Assembly (NCBI GenBank): GCA_963520375.1
Contig: CAUQQF010000010.1
Location: 1 to 64,000, forward strand
From: JABCPE02 sp963520375
GTDB lineage: Bacteria > Bacteroidota > Bacteroidia > Flavobacteriales > Weeksellaceae
Direction: 5' to 3'
DNA: 64,000 nt
The notes below the pieces were generated by a model. That model was not told the origin of the DNA. It worked only from the letters and a program-made list of their open reading frames with translations, and did not search any database. A program made the translations under genes and the position numbers. Below are positions 25,255-32,894 of the stretch, in pieces; within the stretch, counting starts at the first letter, position 1, and each line of letters starts with the position of its first letter.

Positions 25255-26390
25255 CTTGGTTTTTTATTTTGAAGGTAAAGCACCTGTCCCTCTTTTGGTT
25301 CTTGCCCCTCCTCCATTCTATTTTTTAGATATAAATGCTTTAGTTTTATCCCATATTTCTGGGAAATATCATACATTTTTTCGCCTTTTCTCACGGTATG
25401 TGTTTCTTGGCTTCCGTAAGATTTTTTAGGCTCTAAAAAAACAATCTGATTTTTTTTCAAATCAGATGTTTTTAAATCATTATAATCTTTCAGGTCACTC
25501 ACTCTGAGATTATATTTTTTCGCCAAAGCAGAAAGAGAGATATCTCCTCCCAAAACCACATATTTCAAATTCGAATTAGGATGATTCCTCTCATTTAGGC
25601 TATGCAGAACGGCTTCTTCTGTGAGCCTTCCTTCTTCGTACTTGTGTAGCTCTGGTTCTTTTTTTTTACCAGATTCTATTTCTGGTTTAGATACTTCTGT
25701 TTCCTGTTTTGTTTCTGGCTTTTGAACTACTGGTTCTTTTACTTTTTCTTCGCGCAATACAGGCTCAGTTCTCACTTCCTCTTTTGTGGATTTTTCCTTA
25801 ACTGGCTCTTGATTTTTAATTTCTTGATTTTCAGATTTATACTCTGGATACAATTCTTTTAACTTTGCAGAAACTTCATGTGATTTTATATTATCAAATT
25901 CATGCAGTCTGTATTTTTCTATTCTGTTTATCAGAATCTGTGCATATCTAGGATTGGTAGCATATCCAGCTTTTTTAAGCCCATACGCCCATCCTTTGTA
26001 ATCTTTGATATCTAATTTAAAAAGTCCTACATAATACTTTCTCGTTGTCAAAAACAAAGAATGGTCTCTGTAAGATTCCCTTGGGTCATCATACACACGG
26101 AAACACTCATTTGGTGCATCATCTGTGTGTTTCATTGTTTTTCCTGTCCAGTTTTCCTTACATTTTATCCCAAAGTGGTTTTTCCCTTCTTTTGCCAAAC
26201 GGCTCTGTCCTCCTCCTGTCTCCAAAATCCCCTGTGCGAGTTTGATACTTGCTGGAATTTTATACAACTCCATCTCTTCCACCGCATATTTAGCGAAATT
26301 CTGGATGTATTGGTCATCTGTTTTCCAATCCTGAGCGTGAGAAAACAGCCCCAATCCTGCTACTGATAATAAACACAATAATTTTTTCAT
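25242..26390 (-). CDS. Secreted N-acetylglucosaminidase with LysM domains
   Basis: A cell-wall hydrolase of the GH73/FlgJ type. The 382-residue protein has a signal peptide (1-19, ending SHAQ) and a glucosaminidase domain (about 25-165) with the likely catalytic Glu57 in GILETGGGQS and the NHFGIKC motif. A Pro/Glu/Lys linker (about 190-250) and two LysM domains (about 275-320 and 330-377) that bind peptidoglycan follow. It probably trims the wall for growth or separation. It starts two bases after the upstream pyridoxal enzyme, so the two are co-transcribed, though no functional link is evident. Confidence 0.92.
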   Translation of the reverse strand: MKKLLCLLSVAGLGLFSHAQDWKTDDQYIQNFAKYAVEEMELYKIPASIKLAQGILETGGGQSRLAKEGKNHFGIKCKENWTGKTMKHTDDAPNECFRVYDDPRESYRDHSLFLTTRKYYVGLFKLDIKDYKGWAYGLKKAGYATNPRYAQILINRIEKYRLHEFDNIKSHEVSAKLKELYPEYKSENQEIKNQEPVKEKSTKEEVRTEPVLREEKVKEPVVQKPETKQETEVSKPEIESGKKKEPELHKYEEGRLTEEAVLHSLNERNHPNSNLKYVVLGGDISLSALAKKYNLRVSDLKDYNDLKTSDLKKNQIVFLEPKKSYGSQETHTVRKGEKMYDISQKYGIKLKHLYLKNRMEEGQEPKEGQVLYLQNKKPRRER

Positions 26391-26392
26391 TT

Positions 26393-27307
26393 TTAGTTAA
26401 ATTTTATTTTGATTAGTTCTTTTTTTGTCTTTTTCAACCATTCATTTGCCCCTAAAATCCCCTGCAATCCTCCTGTATGAAATGCTAAAATCCTGCTACC
26501 CTGCGGGAAATATCCTTCCTGTATCAGTTTCATCAGATTTCTCATCATTTTCCCTGTGTATATCGGGTCGAGAGGAACATCATACCGCTCATAAAAATCA
26601 TTGATAAACTGAATATTTTCATCTATAATTTTCCCATATCTGCCATCATGTGCATCAAAGAGAGCAAAATTCTTCCTTCCGCTCAGCCCTTGGATTCTTT
26701 CCTCCAATGTAGGGTCATCCACCACCTTAAACCCCATTATTTTCTGGTGTTCTTCTGCAAATTTGGACAAACCCGAAATAGTTCCTCCTGTCCCAACCGC
26801 GGTGCAAATATAATCAAATTCTTTTGTTCGCTCATCCAACATATGTTTCACTCCCTCCACAGCCAGTTCATTAGTTCCGCCTTCAGGGACAATGAGAGCC
26901 TCGGGAAATTTCTCCTGCAAATCTCTGGTGATTTTTTCCTTGTCTCTGTATGCCTCTCTAGTAACGAACAAAAAATCCATTCCTCTCCTGTGTGCATCTT
27001 CCAGCGTGAGATTTCCCTGCCAGTTATTCTCCAGCTCCTCTCCACGAATAACGCCCAGAGTTTTAATATTGTATTTTTCTCCAACAGCAGATGCCGCCGC
27101 GATATGATTGGAATACGCTCCTCCAAAAGTAATTATCAAAGGATTTTTCACCTCTCGGCCAAGGTATGTTTTTACATTATAAAACATTTTCCAATATTTA
27201 TTACCCGAAATCTGCAGATGAACCAAATCCTCGCGTTTCACAGACAATTTTACTCCTGCTTCCAGCGGAATATCTACTATGGGAATGTGTACTTTATCAA
27301 CCTCCAT
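26393..27307 (-). CDS. D-cysteine desulfhydrase / ACC deaminase family PLP enzyme
   Basis: A fold-type II PLP enzyme of 304 residues. The Schiff-base Lys is probably Lys37 in ISGNKYWKMFYN, followed by the phosphate-binding FGGAYSNHIAA block and GTGGTISGL. This arrangement is shared by 1-aminocyclopropane-1-carboxylate deaminases and D-cysteine desulfhydrases; the sequence alone does not settle the substrate. D-cysteine desulfhydration is the commoner activity among bacterial homologues. The protein is cytoplasmic and the gene is first in a pair with the glucosaminidase. Confidence 0.87.
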   Translation of the reverse strand: MEVDKVHIPIVDIPLEAGVKLSVKREDLVHLQISGNKYWKMFYNVKTYLGREVKNPLIITFGGAYSNHIAAASAVGEKYNIKTLGVIRGEELENNWQGNLTLEDAHRRGMDFLFVTREAYRDKEKITRDLQEKFPEALIVPEGGTNELAVEGVKHMLDERTKEFDYICTAVGTGGTISGLSKFAEEHQKIMGFKVVDDPTLEERIQGLSGRKNFALFDAHDGRYGKIIDENIQFINDFYERYDVPLDPIYTGKMMRNLMKLIQEGYFPQGSRILAFHTGGLQGILGANEWLKKTKKELIKIKFN

Positions 27308-27372
27308 ACTACAAATTTCGGAATTTTTATTTGAATTTAAAGATATTTATGCATTTTTGTCGTAAAATTTTC

Positions 27373-27388
27373 TTGGCATAGGAATTGT
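27373..27388 (+). promoter_or_regulatory. Possible sigma-54-type promoter upstream of lon
   Basis: TTGGCATA-N4-TTGT resembles the -24/-12 pattern TTGGCAcg-N4-TTGC with the right internal spacing, but the -12 GC is GT. It lies about 97 bases before lon. It is also an inverted repeat (TGGCA/TGCCA), which could make the resemblance accidental. Confidence 0.3.
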
Positions 27389-27445
27389 GCCATATGAGAG
27401 ACCGTTTTATTATTTACATTAATAAAAAAACGAGAAACACCAAAG

Positions 27446-27458
27446 TGACATTTTGTCA
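27446..27458. promoter_or_regulatory. Palindrome upstream of lon, possible operator
   Basis: TGACA-TTT-TGTCA is a perfect 5+3+5 inverted repeat 26 bases before the lon ATG. No exact TAnnTTTG box is present nearby. The regulator is unknown. Confidence 0.4.
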
Positions 27459-27484
27459 TTTAATCTTTTAGTTTTAATAAAATT

Positions 27485-29887
27485 ATGATAGAAGAATTTG
27501 AAGATATCTCTTTTGAAAATCTTATGGATGAAGGTTTCAGTGTTATAACCGAAGAAATTCACGATAAAAACGAACAGCCAAACGAAGAGCAGGAGTCTTT
27601 TCCTATTTTGCCTGTGAAAAACATGGTAATGTTTCCTAATGTGGTGATTCCCATCACTGCTGGAAGAGGAAAGTCTATAAAACTGCTGGAAGAAGCCTAT
27701 AACAACAAGGAATACATAGGTGTCATCTGTCAGAAAAACTCTGATGTAGAAACACCAAAAATTGGTGATCTGAACTCCATAGGAACGATTTCTAGGATTA
27801 TCAAAATCATCAAACTTCCTAATGGAAATATCACGGCCATCACCCGTGGTGTCTACCGTTTCCGTGTGAAAAACTACATTTCCACAGAGCCGTTTTTCAG
27901 AGCGGAAATACAGAAAATGAGAGATTCTTCGCCGAAGAACAAAGAGGAATTTTATGCCCTGATAGACAATATCAAAGATTTAGCCGTAAAGATAATAGAG
28001 CTGGATCCAAACATTCCTAACGCTGCTAATTTCGCTATTAAAAACATCGAAGGAGCAGAAGATTTGCTGAATTTCATCTGCGTGAATGGTAATTTCTCCA
28101 CGACAAATAAACAAAAACTGCTGGAAGAAAAAAGCCTTTCCATCCGTGCAAAAAAATGCTATGAACTCCTACAGGAAGATTTCAAAAAGCTGGAATTAAG
28201 GAATAAGATCCATCAGAAAACGACTAAAGAACTTGACAAACATCAGAGGGAATATTTTCTAAATCAGCAGATTAAAACCATTCAGGAAGAGCTGGGCGGA
28301 GGAACGGAAAATGATATAGAAGAGCTGAAAGCCAAAGCGAAAAAAATAAAGTGGAGTGAAGAAATAGAAAATCATTTCAACAAGGAAATCAACCGTCTGC
28401 AAAGGCACAATCCGAACTCGCCCGACTATAATGTACAGAGAAATTATCTGGATTTCTTCACAGACCTGCCTTGGGAAAATTATACCAAAGATACTTTTGA
28501 CCTTCCAAAGGCTGAGGCTGTTCTCAATAGAGACCACTTTGGGCTGGAAGACATCAAGAAAAGAGTTCTGGAACACATGGCTGTCCTTAAACTTAAGAAC
28601 AATATGAAATCGCCTATTCTCTGCCTTGTAGGGCCTCCTGGTGTGGGAAAAACTTCCTTAGGAAAGTCCGTAGCAGATGCTTTGGGAAGAAAATACATTC
28701 GCCTTTCTTTGGGCGGTCTGCACGACGAGAGCGAGATACGAGGACACAGAAAAACCTACATTGGTGCCATGGCTGGGCGTATTCTCCAATCCATCAAAAA
28801 GGCTGGAACATCTAATCCTGTCATCGTTTTGGATGAGATAGACAAACTCGGCACGGGAACTCACGGAGACCCATCTTCTGCCCTGCTGGAAGTCCTTGAC
28901 CCTGAACAGAATAACAGCTTTTACGATAATTATTTAGAAATAGGCTATGACTTATCAAAAGTAATGTTCATCGCCACAGCGAACAGCCTTTCTACTATCC
29001 AAAGAGCACTGCTTGACCGAATGGAAATCATCAATCTTTCGGGATATACTTTGGAGGAAAAAGTAGAAATCGCAAAAAGACACCTGCTGAAAAAACAAAT
29101 CCACGAACACGGGCTGTCTGCGCAAGAATTAAAATTAGGTTCAAAAGAACTAAAACACATCATAGAAGCCCACACAAGGGAAAGCGGCGTGAGAAGATTA
29201 GAGAAAAACTTGGCGGCTATTGCCCGCTGGGTGGCTCTTCAAATCACGATGAATAAAGAATATGACCCTAAAATCAGCATCAAAAAAATTGATGAAATTT
29301 TAGGTGTTCCTATGAGCAAAGCCGTTTCTGAAACCACCAACGAAACAGGCGTGGTGACAGGTCTGGCTTGGACAAGTGTGGGAGGAGATATTTTGTTCAT
29401 TGAGAGTATTTTATCCAATGGAAAAGGAACTCTCAGCATGACAGGAAATCTAGGAACAGTGATGAAAGAAAGTGCGACTTTGGCCTTGGAATACATCAAA
29501 GCAAAACATAAGGAACTGGGAATAGACGCTGAGGATTTAGAAAGTAAAAATATCCACATCCATGTCCCAGAAGGCGCCACACCAAAAGACGGCCCTTCTG
29601 CAGGAATCGCGATGCTTACTTCTATGGTATCCAGCTACACCAACCGAAAAGTAAGACCTCATCTGGCAATGACAGGCGAAATCACCCTGAGAGGAAAAGT
29701 GCTTCCTGTGGGTGGAATTAAGGAAAAACTCTTGGCAGCGGTTCGCTCAGGCGTGAAAGAAGTGATTCTCTGTGAGGAAAACAGAAAAGATGTGGAAGAC
29801 ATCAAAGGAGATTATTTCAAGGATTTAAAAATCCATTATGTGAAAACGATGAAAGAAGTAGTAGATTTAGCTTTAGAAAAAAAATAA
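27485..29887 (+). CDS. lon: ATP-dependent protease La
   Basis: Degrades misfolded and regulatory proteins in the cytoplasm. The 800-residue LonA has the N-terminal substrate domain (from FPILPVKNMVMFP near 39), a helical linker, an AAA+ module with Walker A GPPGVGKTS (around 382) and Walker B VIVLDEIDK, and a C-terminal protease domain. The nucleophile Ser is in PKDGPSAG (around 704) and the partner Lys is about 43-45 residues later. All active-site elements are intact. The upstream gap holds a palindrome and a sigma-54-like sequence; aroQ follows after four bases. Confidence 0.96.
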   Translation: MIEEFEDISFENLMDEGFSVITEEIHDKNEQPNEEQESFPILPVKNMVMFPNVVIPITAGRGKSIKLLEEAYNNKEYIGVICQKNSDVETPKIGDLNSIGTISRIIKIIKLPNGNITAITRGVYRFRVKNYISTEPFFRAEIQKMRDSSPKNKEEFYALIDNIKDLAVKIIELDPNIPNAANFAIKNIEGAEDLLNFICVNGNFSTTNKQKLLEEKSLSIRAKKCYELLQEDFKKLELRNKIHQKTTKELDKHQREYFLNQQIKTIQEELGGGTENDIEELKAKAKKIKWSEEIENHFNKEINRLQRHNPNSPDYNVQRNYLDFFTDLPWENYTKDTFDLPKAEAVLNRDHFGLEDIKKRVLEHMAVLKLKNNMKSPILCLVGPPGVGKTSLGKSVADALGRKYIRLSLGGLHDESEIRGHRKTYIGAMAGRILQSIKKAGTSNPVIVLDEIDKLGTGTHGDPSSALLEVLDPEQNNSFYDNYLEIGYDLSKVMFIATANSLSTIQRALLDRMEIINLSGYTLEEKVEIAKRHLLKKQIHEHGLSAQELKLGSKELKHIIEAHTRESGVRRLEKNLAAIARWVALQITMNKEYDPKISIKKIDEILGVPMSKAVSETTNETGVVTGLAWTSVGGDILFIESILSNGKGTLSMTGNLGTVMKESATLALEYIKAKHKELGIDAEDLESKNIHIHVPEGATPKDGPSAGIAMLTSMVSSYTNRKVRPHLAMTGEITLRGKVLPVGGIKEKLLAAVRSGVKEVILCEENRKDVEDIKGDYFKDLKIHYVKTMKEVVDLALEKK

Positions 29888-29891
29888 CGGT

Positions 29892-30299
29892 ATGAAAATT
29901 CTAATCGTCAATGGTCCTAATCTAAACCTCCTCGGAACTCGTGAGCCTGAAATCTATGGAACAGTTTCTATGGCTGATTTTTTAGAAAATCTAAAGGAAA
30001 AATTTCCCGAAGATGAAATTCTATTTTTCCAATCCAATGTAGAGGGAGAAATCATCAACAGACTGCAAGAGGATGATTACGAAGCACTTATCATCAATCC
30101 TGCTGCCTACACCCATTACTCCTATGCGATTGCAGACTGCCTCAGAAACATTCAAAAACCAAAAATAGAAGTCCATATCAGCAACATCTATGCAAGGGAA
30201 GAATTTAGACAAAAGTCGGTAACTGCGACTCATTGCAGCGGTGTCATCTCTGGATTCGGGCTAGATGGCTACCGACTGGCTGTTTTAAGTTTGAAATAA
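29892..30299 (+). CDS. aroQ: Type II 3-dehydroquinate dehydratase
   Basis: Dehydrates 3-dehydroquinate to 3-dehydroshikimate in the shikimate pathway. The 135-residue protein has the family start NGPNLNLLGTREPEIYG with catalytic Tyr22, the NPAAYTHYS block, and the substrate-binding EVHISNIYAREEFR with the conserved His. Length is slightly short of the usual 145-150. It sits four bases after lon and is closed by a strong terminator. Confidence 0.95.
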   Translation: MKILIVNGPNLNLLGTREPEIYGTVSMADFLENLKEKFPEDEILFFQSNVEGEIINRLQEDDYEALIINPAAYTHYSYAIADCLRNIQKPKIEVHISNIYAREEFRQKSVTATHCSGVISGFGLDGYRLAVLSLK

Positions 30300-30315
30300 A
30301 ATTTTTAATTTAACT

Positions 30316-30354
30316 AAAAATCTCCTTATCGTTTTGATAAGGAGATTTTTTTTT
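30316..30354 (+). terminator. Strong terminator after aroQ
   Basis: A perfect 15-bp stem (30316-30330 with 30336-30350), 5-nt loop and a nine-T tail. It could also stop minus-strand transcripts arriving from the accessory patch, as A runs flank both sides. Confidence 0.92.
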
Positions 30355-30355
30355 G

Positions 30356-30375
30356 TGAGTAAAAAATACATTTGG
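30356..30375. repeat. 20-bp direct repeat, copy 1
   Basis: Matches 31117-31136 at 19 of 20 positions (TGAGTAAAAAATA, C or T, ATTTGG). Each copy lies just beyond the stop of a minus-strand small ORF. The pair brackets a 741-bp segment. Confidence 0.6.
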
Positions 30376-30395
30376 AAGGTTACCAATCTCTCTTT

Positions 30396-30662
30396 TTAAT
30401 TTTCATCATATATGATTGATAATTTATCTATTAGCCTTTCTATATTATATCCTATTGCATTAATTTCCTCTTTTTTATCTATCCCATGTTCAACAAAATA
30501 ATTAGACAATCTATCTAATAACTTTTCAAAATCTTCTTTATTTCCTTGTAGATAACACCCTTTTTTCTCTTCAAGAAAAACAATTCCTATTGGTATTGCT
30601 GTATATTTTGATATATTTTTATATTCCTCTTTTGTTATTTTAATCTTCGTTATTTTATTCAT
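30396..30662 (-). CDS. Small hypothetical protein
   Basis: An 88-residue, Lys/Ile/Glu-rich cytoplasmic protein without signal or membrane segment. The sequence suggests a short strand region (IPIGIVFLEEKKGCYLQG) and two helices. I do not recognise a family; the size and AT-rich accessory setting resemble orphan immunity-type proteins, but nothing proves this. It has its own -7 box at 30706 and, with the frameshifted gene upstream, lies inside a segment bracketed by 20-bp repeats. Confidence 0.6.
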   Translation of the reverse strand: MNKITKIKITKEEYKNISKYTAIPIGIVFLEEKKGCYLQGNKEDFEKLLDRLSNYFVEHGIDKKEEINAIGYNIERLIDKLSIIYDEN

Positions 30663-30705
30663 ATACTTTTCATCTGCTTGCTAGTTTTGTGTTTACCACA
30701 TATAT

Positions 30706-30713
30706 CAAAAGTA
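30706..30713 (-). promoter_or_regulatory. -7 box for the 88-residue ORF
   Basis: TACTTTTG on the minus strand, an exact TAnnTTTG match, 43 bases before the ATG at 30662. Confidence 0.45.
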
Positions 30714-30741
30714 ATAACCACTCACCTTAATACACTTGGTT

Positions 30742-31064
30742 TTATGGTTTGTTCACCCATTTTTTTGTTTCAGAATAATATATTTTAGCTTCATCAAAAC
30801 CAATGTTAAAATATATTATATAATTAACACTATCTTTTTTCTCATAATATGGACCTTGGTTCATTGGCTCTTTCTCTCCTAATTCTAATACTGTATTTGG
30901 TAATCTTTTATTTTTTATTCTAAAATTTTCAATTTTATTTATGAGATACTCACACCCTTATTCTCATAAGTTTGATTTTCTTTATATATTAGTAGTAATA
31001 TTATTAATACAATCGCCAATACCACTAACAATATTTTATTTACTTTGGTTTTGATATACTCCAT
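30742..31064 (-). pseudogene. Frameshifted small membrane-anchored protein gene
   Basis: From the ATG at 31064 the frame gives a basic start, a strong transmembrane helix (KILLVVLAIVLIILLLIY) and then a stop after about 41 residues. Near 30955-30960 the coding sense continues in another frame (CEYLINKIENFRIKN, later YYEKKDSVNYIIYFNIGFD and ending in KKWVNKP before a TAA at 30742). One missing base in the A/G run there would join the two into a protein of about 106 residues. The joined C-terminal half has the look of small pseudopilin-like domains (helix, then LP-x-x-x-x-EL, then Tyr-rich strands). It is either a recent pseudogene or a sequencing error. This explains the otherwise empty stretch 30663-31145. 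Confidence 0.65.
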
Positions 31065-31116
31065 ATGGTGTTATTGTTTTCATAATCGTTTTAAAAGTTT
31101 AAATAAAAGATTCTGA

Positions 31117-31136
31117 TGAGTAAAAAATATATTTGG
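31117..31136. repeat. 20-bp direct repeat, copy 2
   Basis: Partner of 30356-30375 (19/20 identical), located 9 bases past the stop of the gene at 31146-31517. Confidence 0.6.
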
Positions 31137-31145
31137 GATATTATT

Positions 31146-31517
31146 TTACTTCCATATACTTTTTAGCCATAAAAACAGAAAGAAGAAAGACAAACACAGT
31201 AAGATATATATAATCTTATATTCTATTTTCCCTACAAATATAGCATCCTCTTCTTCATCATAATAGAAAATATCATCACTATACTCGCCCTCTTTTAATT
31301 TACCTGGGTAAGGTATTTCTTTGTATATTCTATTATTATATTTAATATCGCAGGTAGATGATGATTTTGCAAACCTATGAATATTAAGAATATATACTTT
31401 AACAGGTTTATTATATTTTATAAAATTTTCTTTATTTTTTATATCAAAATAAGCACTCGCTGTAAATACTGATATAGCAATAAAAAATATAAAATATATG
31501 TAGTTTTTTATTTTCAT
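31146..31517 (-). CDS. Small two-helix membrane protein, unknown
   Basis: A 123-residue protein with an N-terminal transmembrane helix (about 5-23), an extracytoplasmic or cytoplasmic loop of about 75 residues with a single Cys and several Tyr, and a C-terminal helix (about 99-118). The layout is like DUF3592-type proteins, but I would not claim membership. I use the ATG at 31517; a longer frame from 31565 runs through the conserved 29-bp repeat and is rejected. The repeat copy at 31527 lies just upstream. Confidence 0.6.
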   Translation of the reverse strand: MKIKNYIYFIFFIAISVFTASAYFDIKNKENFIKYNKPVKVYILNIHRFAKSSSTCDIKYNNRIYKEIPYPGKLKEGEYSDDIFYYDEEEDAIFVGKIEYKIIYILLCLSFFFLFLWLKSIWK

Positions 31518-31526
31518 TATACTATT

Positions 31527-31555
31527 TTCCCTATTTATCAAAATGTTGGATTTTA
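31527..31555. repeat. 29-bp direct repeat, copy 1
   Basis: Identical over 29 bp to 32041-32069. It lies between the lipoprotein stop and the next small gene. With flanking bases it can fold into a weaker hairpin (TTGG/CCAA core). Confidence 0.8.
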
Positions 31556-31583
31556 AACCAAGCACATTTGAAACATTACCTAC

Positions 31584-32018
31584 TTATTCTACTATTTGTC
31601 CAGCAAGGTCAAACTTTATCTGGAAAGAATTTTCTCTATTTACCAATACTTTTTTTATTTCTTCCTCTTTTTCTATTTTTTTAAGAATGTTATCTTGTGG
31701 ATGGGAGAAGTATTCATCAGAGTAAAAATAGAGAGGAATTAATTTCCCTTGTAAATAAACCTTTCTATTGCTATTTTCCACCCAGAATTTTTGTGCTGAT
31801 ACATTCTTATTATTCATATAAATAACATAAGTTCCTTCATTTTCTTGGTCTAATACTAAATATACTTCTTTTTCCCTTCTCTTAATTTCTTCACTAAGTT
31901 TTTCATTTACAGAAGAAGGTAAAAAGTAAATAATCTCTGAAATCATTTTTTGTGTGGTGCAACCAATAAGGAAAAAGCTGATTAGTATTATTTGTAGTTT
32001 ATTTATTTTTCTTTTCAT
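31584..32018 (-). CDS. Putative lipoprotein inside a direct-repeat-bracketed segment
   Basis: A 144-residue lipoprotein: basic start, hydrophobic helix and lipobox LIGC with Cys near residue 20. The mature part is Lys/Glu-rich with strand-like segments (VYLVLDQENEGTYVIYM). No family is recognised. The gene, with its flanks, is framed precisely by two identical 29-bp direct repeats (31527-31555 and 32041-32069), so it may have arrived, or been duplicated, as a unit of about 514 bp. It is probably transcribed with the DUF4253 gene upstream unless the hairpin at 32058 stops transcription. Confidence 0.65.
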   Translation of the reverse strand: MKRKINKLQIILISFFLIGCTTQKMISEIIYFLPSSVNEKLSEEIKRREKEVYLVLDQENEGTYVIYMNNKNVSAQKFWVENSNRKVYLQGKLIPLYFYSDEYFSHPQDNILKKIEKEEEIKKVLVNRENSFQIKFDLAGQIVE

Positions 32019-32040
32019 TATATTATAGTTTTATATTTTA

Positions 32041-32069
32041 TTCCCTATTTATCAAAATGTTGGATTTTA
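32041..32069. repeat. 29-bp direct repeat, copy 2
   Basis: Identical to 31527-31555. Its right half forms one arm of the hairpin at 32058-32087. Confidence 0.8.
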
Positions 32070-32087
32070 TATGAATAAAACCCAACA
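32058..32087 (-). terminator. Hairpin after the DUF4253 gene
   Basis: Arms 32058-32070 and 32075-32087 pair at 12 of 13 positions around a 4-nt loop. The minus-strand tail is a short TTTTGAT, so termination may be partial. Confidence 0.5.
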
Positions 32088-32120
32088 CTTTTATGATATT
32101 ACATATTTCTCATTTTTAGT

Positions 32121-32876
32121 TTAATCCCACCAAAAATACCACTGCTTGTTTTGATAAAGCGTCTCCACGAGGGATTCCACATCGCCCACGCCCTGCTCCA
32201 CGATATCCACATCAAAAAGATACTGCTCTATGGCAAGCTCCACCAAGGCTTCCTTATCAGAAACTGGCTGGTTTAGGTAAAATTCTGCCGTATCATAGGT
32301 AATTGTCGCCAGCTCTGCTCCGTGTTTTTCGTACCAATATTTTGCCATCGCGGTCATTTCAGCTGGAAGCGGACAGTCATTAAACCCGCCCATCGGCAGC
32401 CACGCAAAGGCTTCATAGGATTTTTCTGTCGGAAGTTTTACGATGACCACATCTTTTTTTATCGTGCTTTTGCTCTCATCATCATAGTCAATATCCAAAT
32501 AAGCACTAAACATCAATTCCTCATCCTCTGGCACTTCCCACTGAATTTCATCAACAGAAACCTCTCCCAAAAACTCTTTTTTCTCTTCTTTATAAAAATC
32601 AGCTCCATTTAGTTTCTGCGCTTCAGCAAGGATTTTTTCGCGATAAGTTTTCATTCCCTCCTTTGTAAAATCCAAATCCTCATCCTCCAAATCCAATTCA
32701 AATTTTTCAAGCAATATATCATCCGCTGTCACTATCACGGGCGTGAATTTCTGCTCTTTGCCTTCCTGCCAAAGATTTAGATAAGTTTCTACCAATTGTT
32801 TTGGGTCTGTATTTGGCGCAACTGGAATGACCTCGCAGTCCAATAACTCTTGTAATTTCTTGATGTTTTCTGTCAT
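32121..32876 (-). CDS. DUF4253 family protein
   Basis: A 251-residue, very acidic cytoplasmic protein. The C-terminal domain (about 145-251) has the DUF4253 hallmarks: an aromatic/Gly loop (FAWLPMGGFNDCP), the MTAMAKYWYEKHGAELATITYDTAEFYL block and the closing YFWWD. The N-terminal part is family-specific and acidic. Function is unknown. It lies 18 bp after the CtlX-like gene and is the last well-conserved gene before the repeat-rich patch. Confidence 0.82.
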   Translation of the reverse strand: MTENIKKLQELLDCEVIPVAPNTDPKQLVETYLNLWQEGKEQKFTPVIVTADDILLEKFELDLEDEDLDFTKEGMKTYREKILAEAQKLNGADFYKEEKKEFLGEVSVDEIQWEVPEDEELMFSAYLDIDYDDESKSTIKKDVVIVKLPTEKSYEAFAWLPMGGFNDCPLPAEMTAMAKYWYEKHGAELATITYDTAEFYLNQPVSDKEALVELAIEQYLFDVDIVEQGVGDVESLVETLYQNKQWYFWWD

Positions 32877-32894
32877 GACTAAAACTTTTTTCTG

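Noticed and set aside
30955..30960. Programmed frameshifting in the small membrane-protein gene
   Set aside because: No classic slippery heptamer or downstream structure is evident; simple frameshift or sequencing error is more economical.
30356..32087. CRISPR array or transposon as explanation of the repeats
   Set aside because: Only two copies of each repeat with irregular, gene-containing spacing; no cas genes, transposase or terminal inverted repeats.
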